Assembly: GCA_006937955.1 (NCBI GenBank)
Contig: SSNP01000139.1
Location: forward strand, 683,188 to 747,187
DNA length: 64,000 nucleotides
Reading direction: 5' to 3'
Source: Pachypanchax playfairii
Taxonomy: Eukaryota; Chordata; Actinopteri; Cyprinodontiformes; Aplocheilidae
Shown here: positions 1-12,330 of the stretch, piece after piece
Layout of the letters: each line of letters opens with the position of its first letter
Numbering within the stretch: position 1 is the first letter of the stretch
Position numbers and translations under genes: made by a program
The notes under the pieces: model-generated
Told to the model about the DNA's origin: nothing
Database searches by the model: none
What the model saw: the letters and a program-made list of their open reading frames with translations, nothing else

Positions 1-607
1 CTCGATTTCTGTTGAGACATTCAAATGGTAGTCAGAATTTGGTGTAAACAGAATGAGAACATGGATCCATCATGCCTTGTTACCACTGTGCAGGCTGCTG
101 GTGGTGGTGGTGTCATGGTGTGGGGGATGTTTTCTTGGCACACTTTAGGCCCCTCAGTGCCAATTGGGCATCTTTTAAATGCCACGGGCTACCTGAGCAT
201 TGTTTCTGACCATGTCCATCCCTTCATGACCACCATGTACCCATCCTCTGATGGCTACTTCCAGCAGGATAATGCACCATGTCATAAAGCTCCAATCATT
301 TCAAATTGGTTTCTTGAACATGACAATGAGTTCACTGTACTACAATGGCCCCTACAGTCACCAGATCTCAACCCGATAGAGCATCTTTGGGATGTGGTGG
401 AACGGGAGCTTCGTGTCCTGGATGTACATCCCACAAATCTCCATCAACTGCAAGATGCTATCCTATCAATATGGGCCAATATTTCTAAAGAATGCTTTCA
501 GCACCTTGTTGAATCAATGTCATGTAGAATTAAGGCAGTTCTGAAGGCGAAAGGGGGTCAAACACAGTATTAGTATGGTGTTCTTAATAATCCTTTAGGT
601 GAGTGTA
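1..607 (+). mobile_element. Tc1-like transposon, 5' part outside window
   Basis: The right half of a Tc1/mariner-superfamily DNA transposon. The transposase tail is followed by a terminal sequence ending AGGTGAGTGTA, the same style of end as the second copy at 15702-16625, whose right end reads CTAGTGAGTGTA. The TA at 606-607 would be the target duplication. The left inverted repeat and the first part of the gene lie before base 1. It belongs to the common teleost Tc1 lineage recognised by the MDPSCL and PIEHLWDVVERE motifs. Confidence 0.85.
25..573 (+). pseudogene. Tc1-like transposase, C-terminal two thirds, frameshifted
   Basis: A 182-residue open frame of a DD34E transposase, the enzyme that cuts and pastes Tc1 elements at TA sites. 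Visible landmarks are MVWGMF, the second catalytic Asp in QQDNAPCH, and the catalytic Glu in SPDLNPIEHLWD, with the usual 34-residue spacing region between them. The chain ends in the family-typical lysine-rich tail before the stop. Upstream, bases 2-24 encode the RFLLRHS part of the core in another frame. Comparison with the second copy suggests loss of two bases near 27-34. The methionine at 25 is therefore an artefact of the frameshift, not a real start. DNA-binding domains are not in the window. Inactive. Confidence 0.85.
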
Positions 608-1144
608 TGTCAATATGTGTAAGCAGGCGCAGTACAAATGATAACAGTAGTTGGCAGCGAGGGAATCATTTCACTTGATCTCAAACATGCCGAAATGCAA
701 ATGTAAGTTTATGGAGGAGCTAAAAAATATATCAGTTTCCGTTCTGGTCGGCATCCATCCCATGCAGAATGCATGACATGTACAGCTGGCACGCACGTGT
801 CAGTGTCCAACAAAGGGTGCTGGCGATTCAGAAAACCATCTAGCTCTGGCCAAACACCTTACCGTACACCTTAATGTATGTTATTTTGAAAATTAATATT
901 GCTATCGATATTATTTGTGGCTTTTGAGGAATGGCTGCGTTGGGAAAGAAAAAAAAAAGGAAAAGCATTTATTATTGTTGTTAGTTCGTTTCATGGCATT
1001 TTTGCACTAAAGTTAATGCAGTGTTAATGCAGCCTATTACAATTCAAATGTAATGTTACCTAAAAAAATACAATACATCCTTTTGTGATTTTGCTCTCAA
1101 CTCAGGTGTCCTACTTTTTTAAAACCATAATATGGTCACCCTAT
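608..1144. other. Spacer, nothing recognised
   Basis: AT-rich sequence with short homopolymers (A-run near 950). I see no coding frame, repeat end or RNA gene here. Confidence 0.5.
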
Positions 1145-1501
1145 TGAAGGTAACCTCCATCCATTTTCTGAACCTGCTTCTTTCTGTTCAGGGTTGCAGG
1201 GAGCTTGTGTGTAGTTCCACCGGTCACTGGGCGAGAGGTAGGGGACACCCTGGCCAGTCCATCACAGGGCCATACAGAAACAAACAACCATTCACACACG
1301 CACACACACCTAGGGACAATTTAGAGTCACCAGTTAACCTCTTGCATGTGTTTGGACTGTGGGAGGAAACCGGAGTCTCCGAGAAAATCCACGCATGCAT
1401 GGGGAGAACATGCAAACTCCATGCAGCAAGGTCCCAGCCCAGATTCAAACCAGGACCTTCTTGCTGCAAATGTGCCACTGTGCAGCCCCTGAAGGTAACC
1501 T
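1145..1501 (+). repeat. Teleost short interspersed repeat with perfect 12-bp target-site duplication
   Basis: A roughly 333-bp repeat beginning CCATCCATTTTCTG and containing landmarks of a very common teleost repeat (CACCTAGGGACAATTT, GACTGTGGGAGGAAACCG, GGGAGAACATGCAAACTCC, GATTCAAACCAGGACC). It is bounded by identical 12-mers TGAAGGTAACCT at 1145-1156 and 1490-1501, which is direct evidence of insertion as a unit by retroposition. A reverse-orientation fragment of the same family lies at 31186-31300. Open frames across it are incidental. Confidence 0.8.
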
Positions 1502-1602
1502 AACCTACTGATTCAATGACCCAGTACATAAAATAAAATTATTTATGTCGTTTCGTATCATATTGTACTCTGTAATATTTAACATCAGTTTAAAATATGT
1601 TA

Positions 1603-1931
1603 TACAGTGGTCCCTCGCTATAATGTGGTTCACCTTTAGTGGCCTTGCTGATTTTTTAGTGTAATATTACATGTTTTTACAGCACATTTTGTTCTGCATC
1701 CTGATTGGCTGTAGATCAATCTCCTTCATGCTGTGTCTCCTGTACAGAACGTGCTCAGCCTGTCAAATTTACACAAATATTTGATTGCTAGCACTGTGAC
1801 TTGTCTGCAAGTGTGTAATGAGTGGTTTTACTTAAAATATCTGTAATAATTGTAAAACATAAAGCTGACTATTTTGCCTATTGCAGGTTGTTTTTAAATC
1901 GTAACTCCTGCGATAAAGAGGTACCACAGTA
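1603..1931. mobile_element. pogo/Tigger-like MITE
   Basis: Ends are imperfect inverted repeats: left CAGTGGTCCCTCGCTATA, right (reverse complement) CTGTGGTACCTCTTTATC, flanked on both sides by TA (1603-1604 and 1930-1931). The 325-bp length, TA target and CAGTGGTCCCTCG-type end match non-autonomous pogo/Tigger-related mariner elements of vertebrates. No transposase frame is present. Confidence 0.7.
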
Positions 1932-2221
1932 TTTAAAAAATATATCATAAGAAATAATGTGAATGAATAATTTAAACAATAATTTAAACTAAGAGTATTT
2001 TAAAATGGACTGAAATTCTGGTAGATTAAGCAGAAACTGAGAGGAACAGGTTGAAACAAGGACATGAAAACAAATTCTTTATTTGCCGACATAAAATCAA
2101 AGTGATCCCACACGGCAGAAATCTTGCATTTTCTTTCTGGCTCCATATGTCGGCTTTCCAGGAATTATTTTGGTTCAAACAATAACGGTTCAGCAGAGAA
2201 GCCTTCCATTGACTTTGAGGA

Positions 2222-2430
2222 TGCATTCACACCAGCCCTGTTTAGTCCGCTCGAATCGAACTCTAATTTGTTTGCCCAGAAAGTCTGGTTCGTTTGGGGA
2301 GGTGTGAACAAGCAATCAAACGCTGATTCGGATCAAACAACCAAACTCGAGTCTGCCTAAAAACGTGGGTCTCGGTTCGATTGAAATAAACTCTGGAACG
2401 GTTCGATTGCATGTGTGGATGCAAACGGAC
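2222..2430. repeat. Probable dispersed DNA-transposon-derived repeat
   Basis: Contains TTCACACCAGCCCTGTTTAG and several TTCG-rich segments (GGTTCGTTTGGGGAGGTGTG) typical of a short dispersed teleost repeat. I could not identify clear terminal repeats or a duplication, so borders and class are uncertain. Confidence 0.35.
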
Positions 2431-3185
2431 CAGGACCGCACCAAAAGCAGGAAGTGGACTATATTGTGCAGCCGTCTCAGCTGCCTCATGTAGTCCTCTT
2501 CCTCGTTATCTTCTCAACCCTGAGCCTACTGCTGCAGAATATTGATAATTCGCCAAACACAAAATATCAATCCCAAAACCACCAGAATCTGCTGCCACTC
2601 CATGTTTGTTTGGCAGTCTGCCCCTGCTGTTACCCTAAACTAATTAATTAAACCAAGTGATTAGGTACTGTTTAAGAAAATAAGATCAAACATTTTTAAA
2701 GCATCCTAATAGTGATGGAATATATCTTACAGGGCTTGACTCTTAAAATAATGTGTTGTGCCCACATGAAGCTCTAAACTTTGTATAGTTGCCTCCACTG
2801 TCTGCTCTTTTTCAAAGTATGAATAACAAAGTCAATTGTTTTGCTGAATAATACAAAAAATACACCCATTTATTTGGCAGGTGTGAGCAATTAGCAATCT
2901 TTTGTGTCAAATCCCAGTTGTTCTTGCTGCACAATCAAAATATGATTTTCCACCACAAACACAACAGGTACAAATGTTACACAGAGAAAGAGAGAAATGT
3001 TTTCCCACAGTGAGCTCCAGGTCTTAATGGATGAAGTACAGAGACAGTCTGCAAAACTATATGGGTAACATCTCACTGTATCTGGGAAGAATCTTTGTTG
3101 TAGCATTAAAAATGGGGCAAATATTACAGATAATAGTTAGTTTACATATTTCTCCCTGTACGGAAATTTGGACTCACTTTTACGC
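2431..3185. other. Spacer, nothing recognised
   Basis: Short open frames on both strands lack recognisable domains. No repeat ends seen. Confidence 0.4.
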
Positions 3186-3570
3186 AAAAAACTAAAACGT
3201 ATAATAGACAAGTCATCCTAAATTACTGGTCACACCCTCCCTTCAGTTGACACACTGTACCATAGACATATCACACAACGAGGAGTAAAACTTAAATCGA
3301 ACCCCCTCATCCTGCATATCACCTGTTCACTTTATTACCTTCTGGAAGATGCTACAGGTCTCTGCCAACAAAATCAGTCAGATTCAAAAACAGTTTTTTC
3401 CCAACAGCTGTACGGACTCTAAATCAAACCACTGTCTGATGTGTCCCCATATGTATTTGTGTTGTTGAGTGTTTGACATAAAGATATGAGCATGTCATGC
3501 TGTACCGTAATCAAATTCCACCAACTGTTGTGTGGTCATTAAATAAATGAGTCTGAATCTTTATTGACAC
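3186..3570 (+). mobile_element. LINE 3' end (end of ORF2 plus 3' UTR)
   Basis: In forward translation the region 3310-3440 reads LLPSGRCYRSL followed by a segment ending NSFFPTAV, the characteristic last residues of ORF2 in a family of teleost LINEs. The stretch ends with AATAAATGAGTCTGAATC, a LINE-like terminal sequence. The frame is broken. The same C-terminal motif occurs in the reverse-oriented LINE at 61840-62740. Confidence 0.65.
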
Positions 3571-4336
3571 CAGAATTTGTTGCTACTAGAAATTCAAATA
3601 TAACTGCAATTAATATCTTAATCACAAGGAAGTAACAATATAATTTTGCCAGTATATACAAGCTGAAACACTGACCATTTATGTCTGTCATTACTACCTG
3701 TATGTCTTATGTCTGTGTATTATTTCTACCAGTGTTGGTCCATTTCCCTCTTCTATTTTTTGTATAAAGGCTGTTGATTTTTTTGGAATCAACAATAATT
3801 TGCATTAAGCACTAAAGACCAGAGTCTAAGTCCTTGTGTGCAACATACTTGGCCAAAAAAAGATACAGATTTTCTCCTTTATACTTTATTGAAGTCAAGA
3901 GAACTGGACTGAATTGGAAATGAATAACACTGGCTAAAAAGCACAGAGTTAAAAACAATTTGTTTCATAGCAAGCAATTATTTAAGCAGTAAAACTTTCT
4001 GACATTCTAACTTTGTTTCCCTGTTGCATAGACACCACATGTTTTCTTGTTGATAAATCTGTCTACGTCTAAAGTTTCTGGTACATTTTACAATTTTTTA
4101 TGGTTATTTTAAAGCAGCAACATAATTTTCTGTTTAGTTTTGCCAGCTGCATGTCTTACTCTTGTGATGAATGGGGAAATGGGCTGAAATGTAGGCAAAT
4201 TCACTAGGAATAGGAGAATAAAAAGCAAAAACACAATAACTTACAGAAAACCTGGACAACCACAAGGTGCAGGAAGAGCACAGAGAAATAGTATAATAAC
4301 AAGTAATGAAAGATTGTAAAAACCTGAACCTGATAA
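3571..4336. other. Spacer with a short LINE-tail fragment
   Basis: Mostly AT-rich unique-looking sequence. Bases 3831-3866 (CTTGTGTGCAACATACTTGG and following) match the LINE tail seen again at 15199-15230, so a tiny 3' tail is present. Nothing else recognised. Confidence 0.45.
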
Positions 4337-4811
4337 TGACTGCATTTACATGCAGCCAATATCCGGGTCATGATCGGGTTAAGGTCAGTATTCGTGTTTC
4401 TGAAATGTTCAGAATAACCCGTTTACATGCTTAAGTAGAGAGAGTTACCCCTGTATACATGAAACTTGTAATAACACGATTTAAACTCGGATGTTGGGGT
4501 AGCGTGATGACGTATGGACTACTTCAAGACGCACTATGCATCATTTCTGATTCATCTTCCTGTATGACCAAGATTCCTTGCAAATAGAGCATGCACAGAA
4601 CACACGTTTTGATGGGGTTATGCCAATACGCGTTTACATGACTAAATATTCGGGTAAGAAAAGGGTTACCCCAGGGGTAAAATACGGGTTTTTAAAAACC
4701 CGGTTATGGGCATATTCGGGTTTTTGCCAGTGTTTACATGGCTGTGCGGAACTGGGTTATTGTGAATATTCGGGTTTTAAAAGGGTTATTGGCTGCATGT
4801 AAACACAGTGA
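4337..4811. mobile_element. Harbinger-like MITE (short derivative)
   Basis: A 469-bp element with inverted ends CTGCATTTACATGCAGCCAA and (reverse complement of right end) CTGTGTTTACATGCAGCCAA, flanked by TGA on both sides (4337-4339, 4809-4811), a 3-bp duplication as expected for PIF/Harbinger. The interior is full of CGGGTT/AACCCG words arranged symmetrically toward the two ends. It shares ends and interior blocks with the longer element at 25161-25800, which retains a Myb/SANT-like frame, so this is an internally deleted relative. Confidence 0.7.
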
Positions 4812-5269
4812 TTGAGGAAAAGAATTAAGGAGTATTTATGCTTGGAAAAGATGATTATTGTAAAAGGAGCAACTGAGGAGAAATGCAACTCAGCTAATCA
4901 GACAGTTGTCCATCAGGTGTGTCTGTGAACTACGGAGGAGGATAAACATGACAAAAAACAAAAGAAGGAATGAAATCACACAGAGAACGACCATAACTAA
5001 AGAAAGTGATGAGTAATGCTGACATTACATGGATATATATTACTAAGGGGAAAGACCATGACAAACCTAGTAATACTGTCAGACTCAACAATCGATATAA
5101 TGAATAAGAACCTAAAAGAGATCAAACGAGAAACAAACAAGAACATCAAGTTATGTAAAAAAAACCTCTGATAACCAACACTAAAACTACAAGCAGAGAA
5201 ACACTGAAACCAGGTCAAATAATCAATACAATCAGAAACCAAACATATAACCCAAACCCTATCAAGCAT
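4812..5269. other. Spacer, nothing recognised
   Basis: AT-rich; the reverse-strand open frame here has no recognisable domain. Confidence 0.4.
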
Positions 5270-5590
5270 GTTGGGGGGGGGTAGGTAAGGGCACAGACTT
5301 CTAAAAGGGTGGCACATGTAAGGGGGCCCATAACCTTAAAAAAAAAAATCTAGTTTTTACAAAATTATAGACCCTTTATTATAATTTAAGTGGCTACAAC
5401 AAACCAAATGAAATAAAAATCAGTCAAAGCACAATGTCAATACTACACTTTTATTAATCATTTACTTTGATCAATATAAAAATATTGATTGAATTTGATT
5501 GCCTCAACTTGAGGGTGGCACCTGGGGTGGCCAGTCTAATTGGAAGGGTGGTCTGTACCCCTCTGGGCAACCCCTCTGGACACGCCCCTG
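5270..5590. mobile_element. Probable hAT-type non-autonomous element
   Basis: The right end reads GGACACGCCCCTG, reverse complement CAGGGGCGTGTCC, a hAT-style terminus. The interior holds mirrored blocks AGGGTGGCACATGTAAGGGG and GAGGGTGGCACCTGGGGTGG. The left end is obscured by a G-run near 5273 and no 8-bp duplication was found. Confidence 0.45.
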
Positions 5591-8500
5591 CCTAGAAGCA
5601 TAGCACTTACAGCCTTACACTCAGACTGAACTGTAAAATCTCATCTCATTTTCACCCACATGTTTAATATAAATATGGTTGAATTTTAATGATACGTTTT
5701 GAATCGACTGTGTTGCGAGACTTAATCTGAGTAGTTACTTTACAACAGGCCATACGCAACACTACACATAACAGTTCAAGTCCACATTAAATCATATTAA
5801 ATATTAACAAGCAGACATGCCACAGCACTCTCACAGACAGTTTTCCTGCCTACTGAAAAAGAGAGACGCTTAAGTCTGTAGCCTTTTGTGAAGCTTCCGC
5901 CTTCTAACTCCACAGGCCTGTTTGTCATCACAGCTGACTCCCATCGGACCAGTTCTGCCTCTTTCACTCCCCACTTCTCATGCAGTCTGGCAGGCCAGGC
6001 TGCAACTTTCGTGTACACCATGTCTCCTGCATGTGTGAACAAAGCTTGAAGGGAGTGAGGTGAAGAAGGAGCTCTTAACTGAATCAGACCCAGCCAGGCA
6101 GGACAGCTGGAAATGTCTTCCCCTTTGATTCCCAAAGGGAACAAAGACTGAAAACAAATGGAGTCTGACTCCCTTATTTTCTAAAGGTCCTAGAGGTGAC
6201 CTGCTGCCGCAGAACATGGGCTGGAGAGCTGATGTTTGCCACCTTAATGCCAAGATATCTGCTGGTTTGTCAGCCTGACACAAAGGAAGGGGACCACCAC
6301 CTCAACCCTCCACCAAGCCCTCATCTCTGTTTGATTCTACCACAGCACAGTTTCTTCAGTGGCACTGCTGACAACTCAGTTGGCCTCCTCACACTGCAAT
6401 GACCCGGTGAGTAATTGGTCGATAGAAGTTGGCAGGCATCAACTTGTGTGGCTTAGGAAGCGAAGATGACTCATTGTGTGTTCATATTCACTCATCATGC
6501 TGTGGACATACTTGCCTGCTGCAAGAAAAACACAAAATCCTCAGGGATAAAATGATTATTGCCAGAAAAGTAAAAATATCCAGTGAATAATTACTGCAAC
6601 TATAACAAATGCACAGACATTTATCTTTCTGCAGAGGGAATGTGTACATAACAAGAATATTATCTGTCTGCAGTGTGGCTGCCAGCAGGCTCAGCCCATT
6701 TGGCTGCAAGCAAACAGAAGAGTTTGGCTACTGGTTATCACAGAGCTGCATCTCAGCTCCTGAATGGCTAATTATGGCAGAATAAAAGGTTTTCAATTTG
6801 AAAACATCAGAATATTAAGTCTAAATTCTGCATTGTATCAATGAGAAGGGACGGCAGTGCTACAGGTTGTGTTAAAAAATGCTGAATTAATACACATGCA
6901 AATGGCACAATGCATATGTACGTGTGCAGCAATGCAAATTTAGAGCGCATTTACCACTCCATCCCTGCAGAGCAATGCAACACACCTGCTGCTCCACTGT
7001 TTCTTCATTGATTAATGTAAACAAGGTTAGAGAATGTGACACAGTATGAGGTGCATTCTGAGGATACTCACATCGAAACACACAGTCTCATCAAAGCAGT
7101 ATCATTATGTGCATGAATTGTCTCATTTACGGATGCTTTTATTTGATGGTGGATGATAATTGGCACAAACTGGTTCCTGAATGTATTGCATTACACATTT
7201 ATAGGGAAAAGAAGAAAGTATACCGTCTGTGTGACGAAGTTTAGATCTGATTTTCCAAAACTTAGTTTTGGAACACACTACTGATATGCAACAGCATACC
7301 TAGCCTTTTACTGCTGATGTGTTATAAATGTTTTATTCTAATATAGTGTTTAACAGATGTACTGCAGCTCATACTCTTAATGCTCGTCTTTTTTTCCCTT
7401 CAGAGGAACCACCAGTCTTGTTTAATAATTAATTTTATGAGTCTTTTCCTACCTCTGTGTATATAAATATACCTAGATTTTTAGTTTCCCTCCTGTCATA
7501 TTTTTAATGCTTTCTCACGCCCCATGTTCTGACATGAAAATGAAAAAGATGAGCGAGTTTGATGATTTGCAGTAGATAATACAGGTTGAATGTCTCTCTC
7601 AAATGTCAAACGTCTAGGCGTATCAGGTTATGGTAAGTGTAAAACTATTAAATAAAGAATAAGTTTCTCCTCAAGGTGAAGAAGAGGTGAAAAAGAACAA
7701 AAAAAAATTGACCAAGTGTGAAAAAAATATTAAAAACTGTGCTAACATTATAATTAATTTACATTATTTGAGCAACTAATACACAAAATGCTCAAATATC
7801 TCCAAAACAAAAAGAACCATTATCAAAGTTGCAATTATTTTAAAAAAAAGTACAAATATGGACATTTAACATTTTACACATAATAGAAAACCTGGAAAAT
7901 TCCCTTTAGTTTATCAAACGGTTATCCTGTATTAAGAGTGACGATCTAGTGACGTTGTTGTCATATTTTTGTGAAAGTGGAACTTACATTGTGAGGATAA
8001 ATGACAGACAGTAATCTCTTTAACCAGTTTATTAAAGAGGATGGTGTAATGCTTCAGAGGAGACAGAATGCTGATGGCTAAAGGCTGAAAGACAGTTGGT
8101 TGGACGGTCCAGGTAATACACAGGAAGACACAGGCAGGCAGGTACAAAGATGGAATCCAAACTCGAGGTCAGTTGACAAAACAAAGGTCACTCATGGAAG
8201 GCAGATGGTCAGAAGCAGAGGCAAAGCAAAAGGCAATGTCTGTAGGCGGAACCAGGTCAGAGATCAGGTAATCTGATGTGCAGCAGGTACCAGCAGGGGC
8301 AGGCAAAAATCATCCCAGGTCAATAATCCAAGAGGACAGACAGACAGGTAAAACAATAAACATGGAAACAGACTGGTGTAATCGTAGGTCCAGAAGTGCA
8401 AGACAAGTTGACAAACCAACGATGAGTGTGTGATGAACAAGGGTTTAAATACACAGACAGGTGCAGGAGTGAGTGTGCTGACAGGAACCTGATCATAGAA

Positions 8501-8968
8501 ACAAAAACACACAGGCTATTAAAACAGAATCTAACCTACAGAGCCACTCAAATAAACACAATAGGTGTGAAGGCACAGCACAAAAACAGGTAACATGGGA
8601 TGTAATAAAACATGACAATCATGAAATAACTAAGTGAGTAATTAGTTCAAAATTGAACCCCGACGCAAAATTTTTGCACTAGGCTTAAAGTTATAACACG
8701 TTTTATCTGTTTGTGTGTCTGCCTGCTTGTCGCCTGTCTAAATTGTGGACCAACAAAAGCTCATATTGGCAAAAAACAGAGAAGTTCAGACGATGACAAA
8801 ACATCACAAAAACAGTCAGAACTCATACTGCTTACTGTACAGACAAATGGGTTATTTATAATACGGTTCACCTTCTTCTAGAATGTCCCTTCCTTTGTGT
8901 TATTCTATTAAATATGTATTAAATCCACAAGTTCTTTTTAAGGCGATATCAGATTAATGAAAGGTTAC
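5591..8968. other. Long intergenic stretch
   Basis: AT-rich sequence with scattered short open frames that lack domains. 8060-8500 is unusually rich in CAGG/ACAGGT words and may be an old dispersed repeat. No convincing exon, repeat terminus or RNA gene. Confidence 0.4.
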
Positions 8969-9524
8969 TTAAAGCCATTTCACACAAATTTCATGACTTT
9001 ATGGTTATTTCTGAAGTATTAACCTGTAATATGAAACATTTTACATCTAAAACATGTTAGGAAACACTGATTAACAGACCTTTCAATCTATCTGCGTGAA
9101 GATTCGTCTGGCTTTGGCTACAACTCATTTATTATGCAAATTTGCTGGATTCAGATTGGCTAACAAACTAGCCTATGAGAGCACAGCTTTCTGTTTTCTT
9201 TCCCGCTGCACATGGCAACAGCGCACCAAGTCTCTTTTGGTTTAATACATGTTTATGCTAACAGCTTTTAGCCAGCAGCATGCTGTGGGTGGTCTCAACT
9301 GTGGGAATTGATGAATACTAATGAGCAAAGGAGTTGTGATGTACAGGGTTTTCAAACTTAGGAGAACTCGGGTGTTATCGCCACTTGCGTAGTTTGAGAG
9401 ATAAAAACTGAAAGAGAAGTTACTGGGCCATTTTCACACCCACTATGAAGGTAAGAACACCTGTGTAGCTGAAATATTCAACAGAAATCTCAGAAAAAAC
9501 ATTTTAATGGAATGGCCTCTTTAA
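8969..9524 (+). mobile_element. TTAA-MITE family A, copy 1
   Basis: Flanked by TTAA. Left end TTAAAGCCATTTCAC lacks three bases of the usual TTAAAGAGGCCATTTCAT; right end is GGCCTCTTTAA. Contains the family's inverted CCAAT core (GATTGGCT), an upstream GGCAAC half-site, and CACCCACTATGAAG at about 9437-9450 followed by GTAAGA. Orientation is defined by that donor. No protein is encoded. Confidence 0.85.
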
Positions 9525-11317
9525 AGCTACCACCTTGTTTTTAGCCATATATTTTTAAAGATTAGATTTTTTCACCTGCACAAACCTCTCAATCACTAGA
9601 AGCTAAATGTTGGATCATTTAAATCTTAATCACATGCTTGCTTACATAATGGCACCTTCACAGACGACAAGTGTATGATGAGGGCAGTTTCTCTCATCTT
9701 TTCAATGGTAATTATCCCAGCAGGTCACAGATTGGAAGATATAATCTCTGCTAGACAGATTTTCACTCTAATCAAACAGCTTGTGAGTTAATTAGTCACA
9801 TTACTAGTGGTTAGCTTGAGATTTTTTTTAGTTTGGGTGATCACAAAGGATTCAGGACTGCAGTAGATGAACAGCTTCTAACTGACATCTTCCAAAGTAT
9901 AAACAAACAAAAAAAACTTAATTAGGTCTTTAGAAAAATTAGTCTGAATACAGTTGCAGTTTGCAGAGCTTATTATTACAGTACAATCCTTCTGGATGTG
10001 GACTCTTGTCCATTTACCAAATACATCAATGGCATCATTTTCACTAAGCCCCCCTTCAAAACTGCATGATGACCTTGGTATGATGTAAAAATTCAGAACA
10101 TGGATGGTTTTGCAGGATCTCAGCCAGGTTTTAATATGCACATGGAGAACACACCCTGTGGCGTGTGGTAAAGTATGATGGCTCTTGGAGGGTTTAGAGC
10201 ATTTACAAAACTTCCATAATAATTCATGTGGTGGTAGCATATCAGGGTTCTGGGAGGAGCATGGTGGCAGTATATCCATGGCATTCCAATTGCACGCAGT
10301 TTTGTGGCTTTTAGGCTGAACTGGCCACACTGGCCTCATGCCCAGGTCACAGTTGTGGCATTGGATCAATGTGACTTAATCAACTAGCATGTAGCTGCAT
10401 CCTGACAGTTTCCTAGCGTTATGACAGAATAGGGCCCGGGTCGTAGCACGATTCTGGGCAGACAAGATGTGTCTGTTATGGGAATGAGCTTTTGACATTT
10501 AGAACATGGTAAGGGTGCAGAAACGTGTGTCAGGGATGTGAAATATAGCAGGAAGAAAAACTTTTTTGGTGACTACCAAGAGTGTATCAGCATTGTGATT
10601 GATGCATCAGATGTTCTGACACCTTCCAGAAGATGTCAACCAATGCACACATCCTTCTTCCTTTATCCTACTTGTTTTTCCTTTTTGTCTTACTTTCCTC
10701 ATTTTTCTTTTAGTTCCCATTAAACCCTCCTTGTCAACCAGTTCCATTCGGTTTACATTCTTTTTTCGTTAACCGTTAACCTCAGCCCAACTTTAGCAAG
10801 CCCTTACAATTATATTTCTGTGAAGCCTTTGTGTCTGTCAAATCACCCAGGGATGTTGAAATGTCTGATTTCTGTGTTGCAAGTTTGACTGTGTGTGTGT
10901 GTGTGTGTGTGTGTCTGTTATAATGCAGCTTGAAGCTTCCCTGTTAGCAGAAGAAACTCTCCATTCCCTCGACACCTCACACTGAAAGAGGTTTACTACA
11001 TGTGCTATGAAGCAGCCATGTTCAAATAGGTTGTGCAGTTTGTACAGAGTGTATTGTGGTCCACTGTGCAGAGACCCTAACAGATAACATGCATTCATTG
11101 TTCCACTTGTTCCTGTTTTGGGTCTTTAGCGGTTTCTGGGATTGAGGACAGGTACAACCTGGACATGTTGACGGTAACAAACAAAATAATAAAGATATTT
11201 TAATAGTCTGATATATAGGTTTATATTTCTTCCAGTATATTTGGTCTTGTTTTTATGAAAATTAAGGAAGACTAACACTGCAGGCTAATGATTTTTATTT
11301 GATAATGTTATAATTAA
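9525..11317. other. Intergenic stretch with GT microsatellite
   Basis: A (GT)n tract lies at 10889-10913. A 163-residue open frame on the minus strand (9878-10369) is the longest frame in the window outside mobile elements or low-complexity repeats, but I recognise no domain in it and see no splice or promoter context. Confidence 0.4.
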
Positions 11318-12330
11318 AAGTATTTGCCTCCTCATTTATAGCATTTTTGCTTTTTTTTGTCTCACCTAAATCTTCCAAATCAGCAAACAAATGTTAATAT
11401 CGGACAAGTTAACCTGAATTAATACATAAGGCAGTTTTAAAAAAATTTAAATGGTTGAAAAACACTATCCAAACCAGTCTGGCCCTGTGTAAAAAAGTAG
11501 CAGGCCCTTGACGAACAGATGAGAAACAAAGTAATCTGTCCGTCTGAATAGGGTTAAGACTTGCTGGCACTTCAGGCCTCACTTGCGTCAGTCTTCATGA
11601 TTCAACAATAATAAAGAGACTGAGTAAAACGGCCTCCATGGAAACATTCCCTTGATGATCAGAAAAAACACACAGATGTGTTTCATATTTGCCTAAAACC
11701 ATTTTAATGAAATTCAAAAATTTGGAGGAAAAAAAATCAGTTGATTGAGAAGATGAAATCAATCATTTGGGGAAATTTTGTGTCCTGATAAATCTAGTGC
11801 AAAACCAACATTTCATTTAGAAAAAGAACATCGTGCCAGCAGATGGTCTGGAGCTGCTTTGCTACTTCACGACCTGCATGCCTTGCCATTTTGACATAAA
11901 TATGAATTTTGCTCTTTAAAGGAAAAAAAAGAACAAACACATTTGCAAAAAAACATATTGATGAGCATCAAAGTATTTGGGAAAATAGTCTGTGAATTGA
12001 AAAGAGTGGAACTTTAGGGAAAGTGTGAAAACAAAAAACAAACTAAGCTTGCATTTCAGAGATAGAAGCTCATACTCATAGTGAAACATAATGGTTGTAA
12101 TATGATGGTCTGGGGCTGCTTTGCTGCTTCAGAACAGTTATTTGAAGGGCACATCATGTCAATCTCTAAATAGCTTAAAAATAACAAAATGAACATTTTG
12201 AACTGGCCTAGTCAAAATCAGAATGTAAATGTTGTTGCAAAACAGAAGAAATATTTAATGATTAAATAATTGTAGCCTTTTCTGTTGCTTTCTGTGAGTA
12301 CATTTGTTCAGTAAGTTTGTTTGCAGTGTC
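11318..12330 (+). mobile_element. Tc1-like transposon, second lineage, rearranged and decayed
   Basis: The left region (AAGTATTTGCCTCCTC, ATCAGCAAACAAATGTTAAT, GGCCCTGTGTAAAAAAGTA) resembles the 5' untranslated part of a widespread vertebrate Tc1-like lineage that begins near an AAATACTTTTTCACAC-type end. Transposase remnants follow on the plus strand: MVWGCFAAS coding sequence appears twice, at about 11842-11870 and 12107-12133, with the earlier part of the gene (ACATTTGCAAAAAAACATAT, then GGGAAAATA) lying between them. The order is therefore scrambled by duplication or by two overlapping insertions. Many stops; inactive. Confidence 0.65.

Noticed and set aside
8200..8520. CAGG-rich block as a possible retroelement 5' region
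   Set aside because: No terminal signals or coding motifs I could defend; left as unassigned sequence.
9878..10369. 163-residue open frame on the minus strand
   Set aside because: No recognised domain, no promoter or splice context; a frame of this length by chance is plausible in 64 kb read in six frames.
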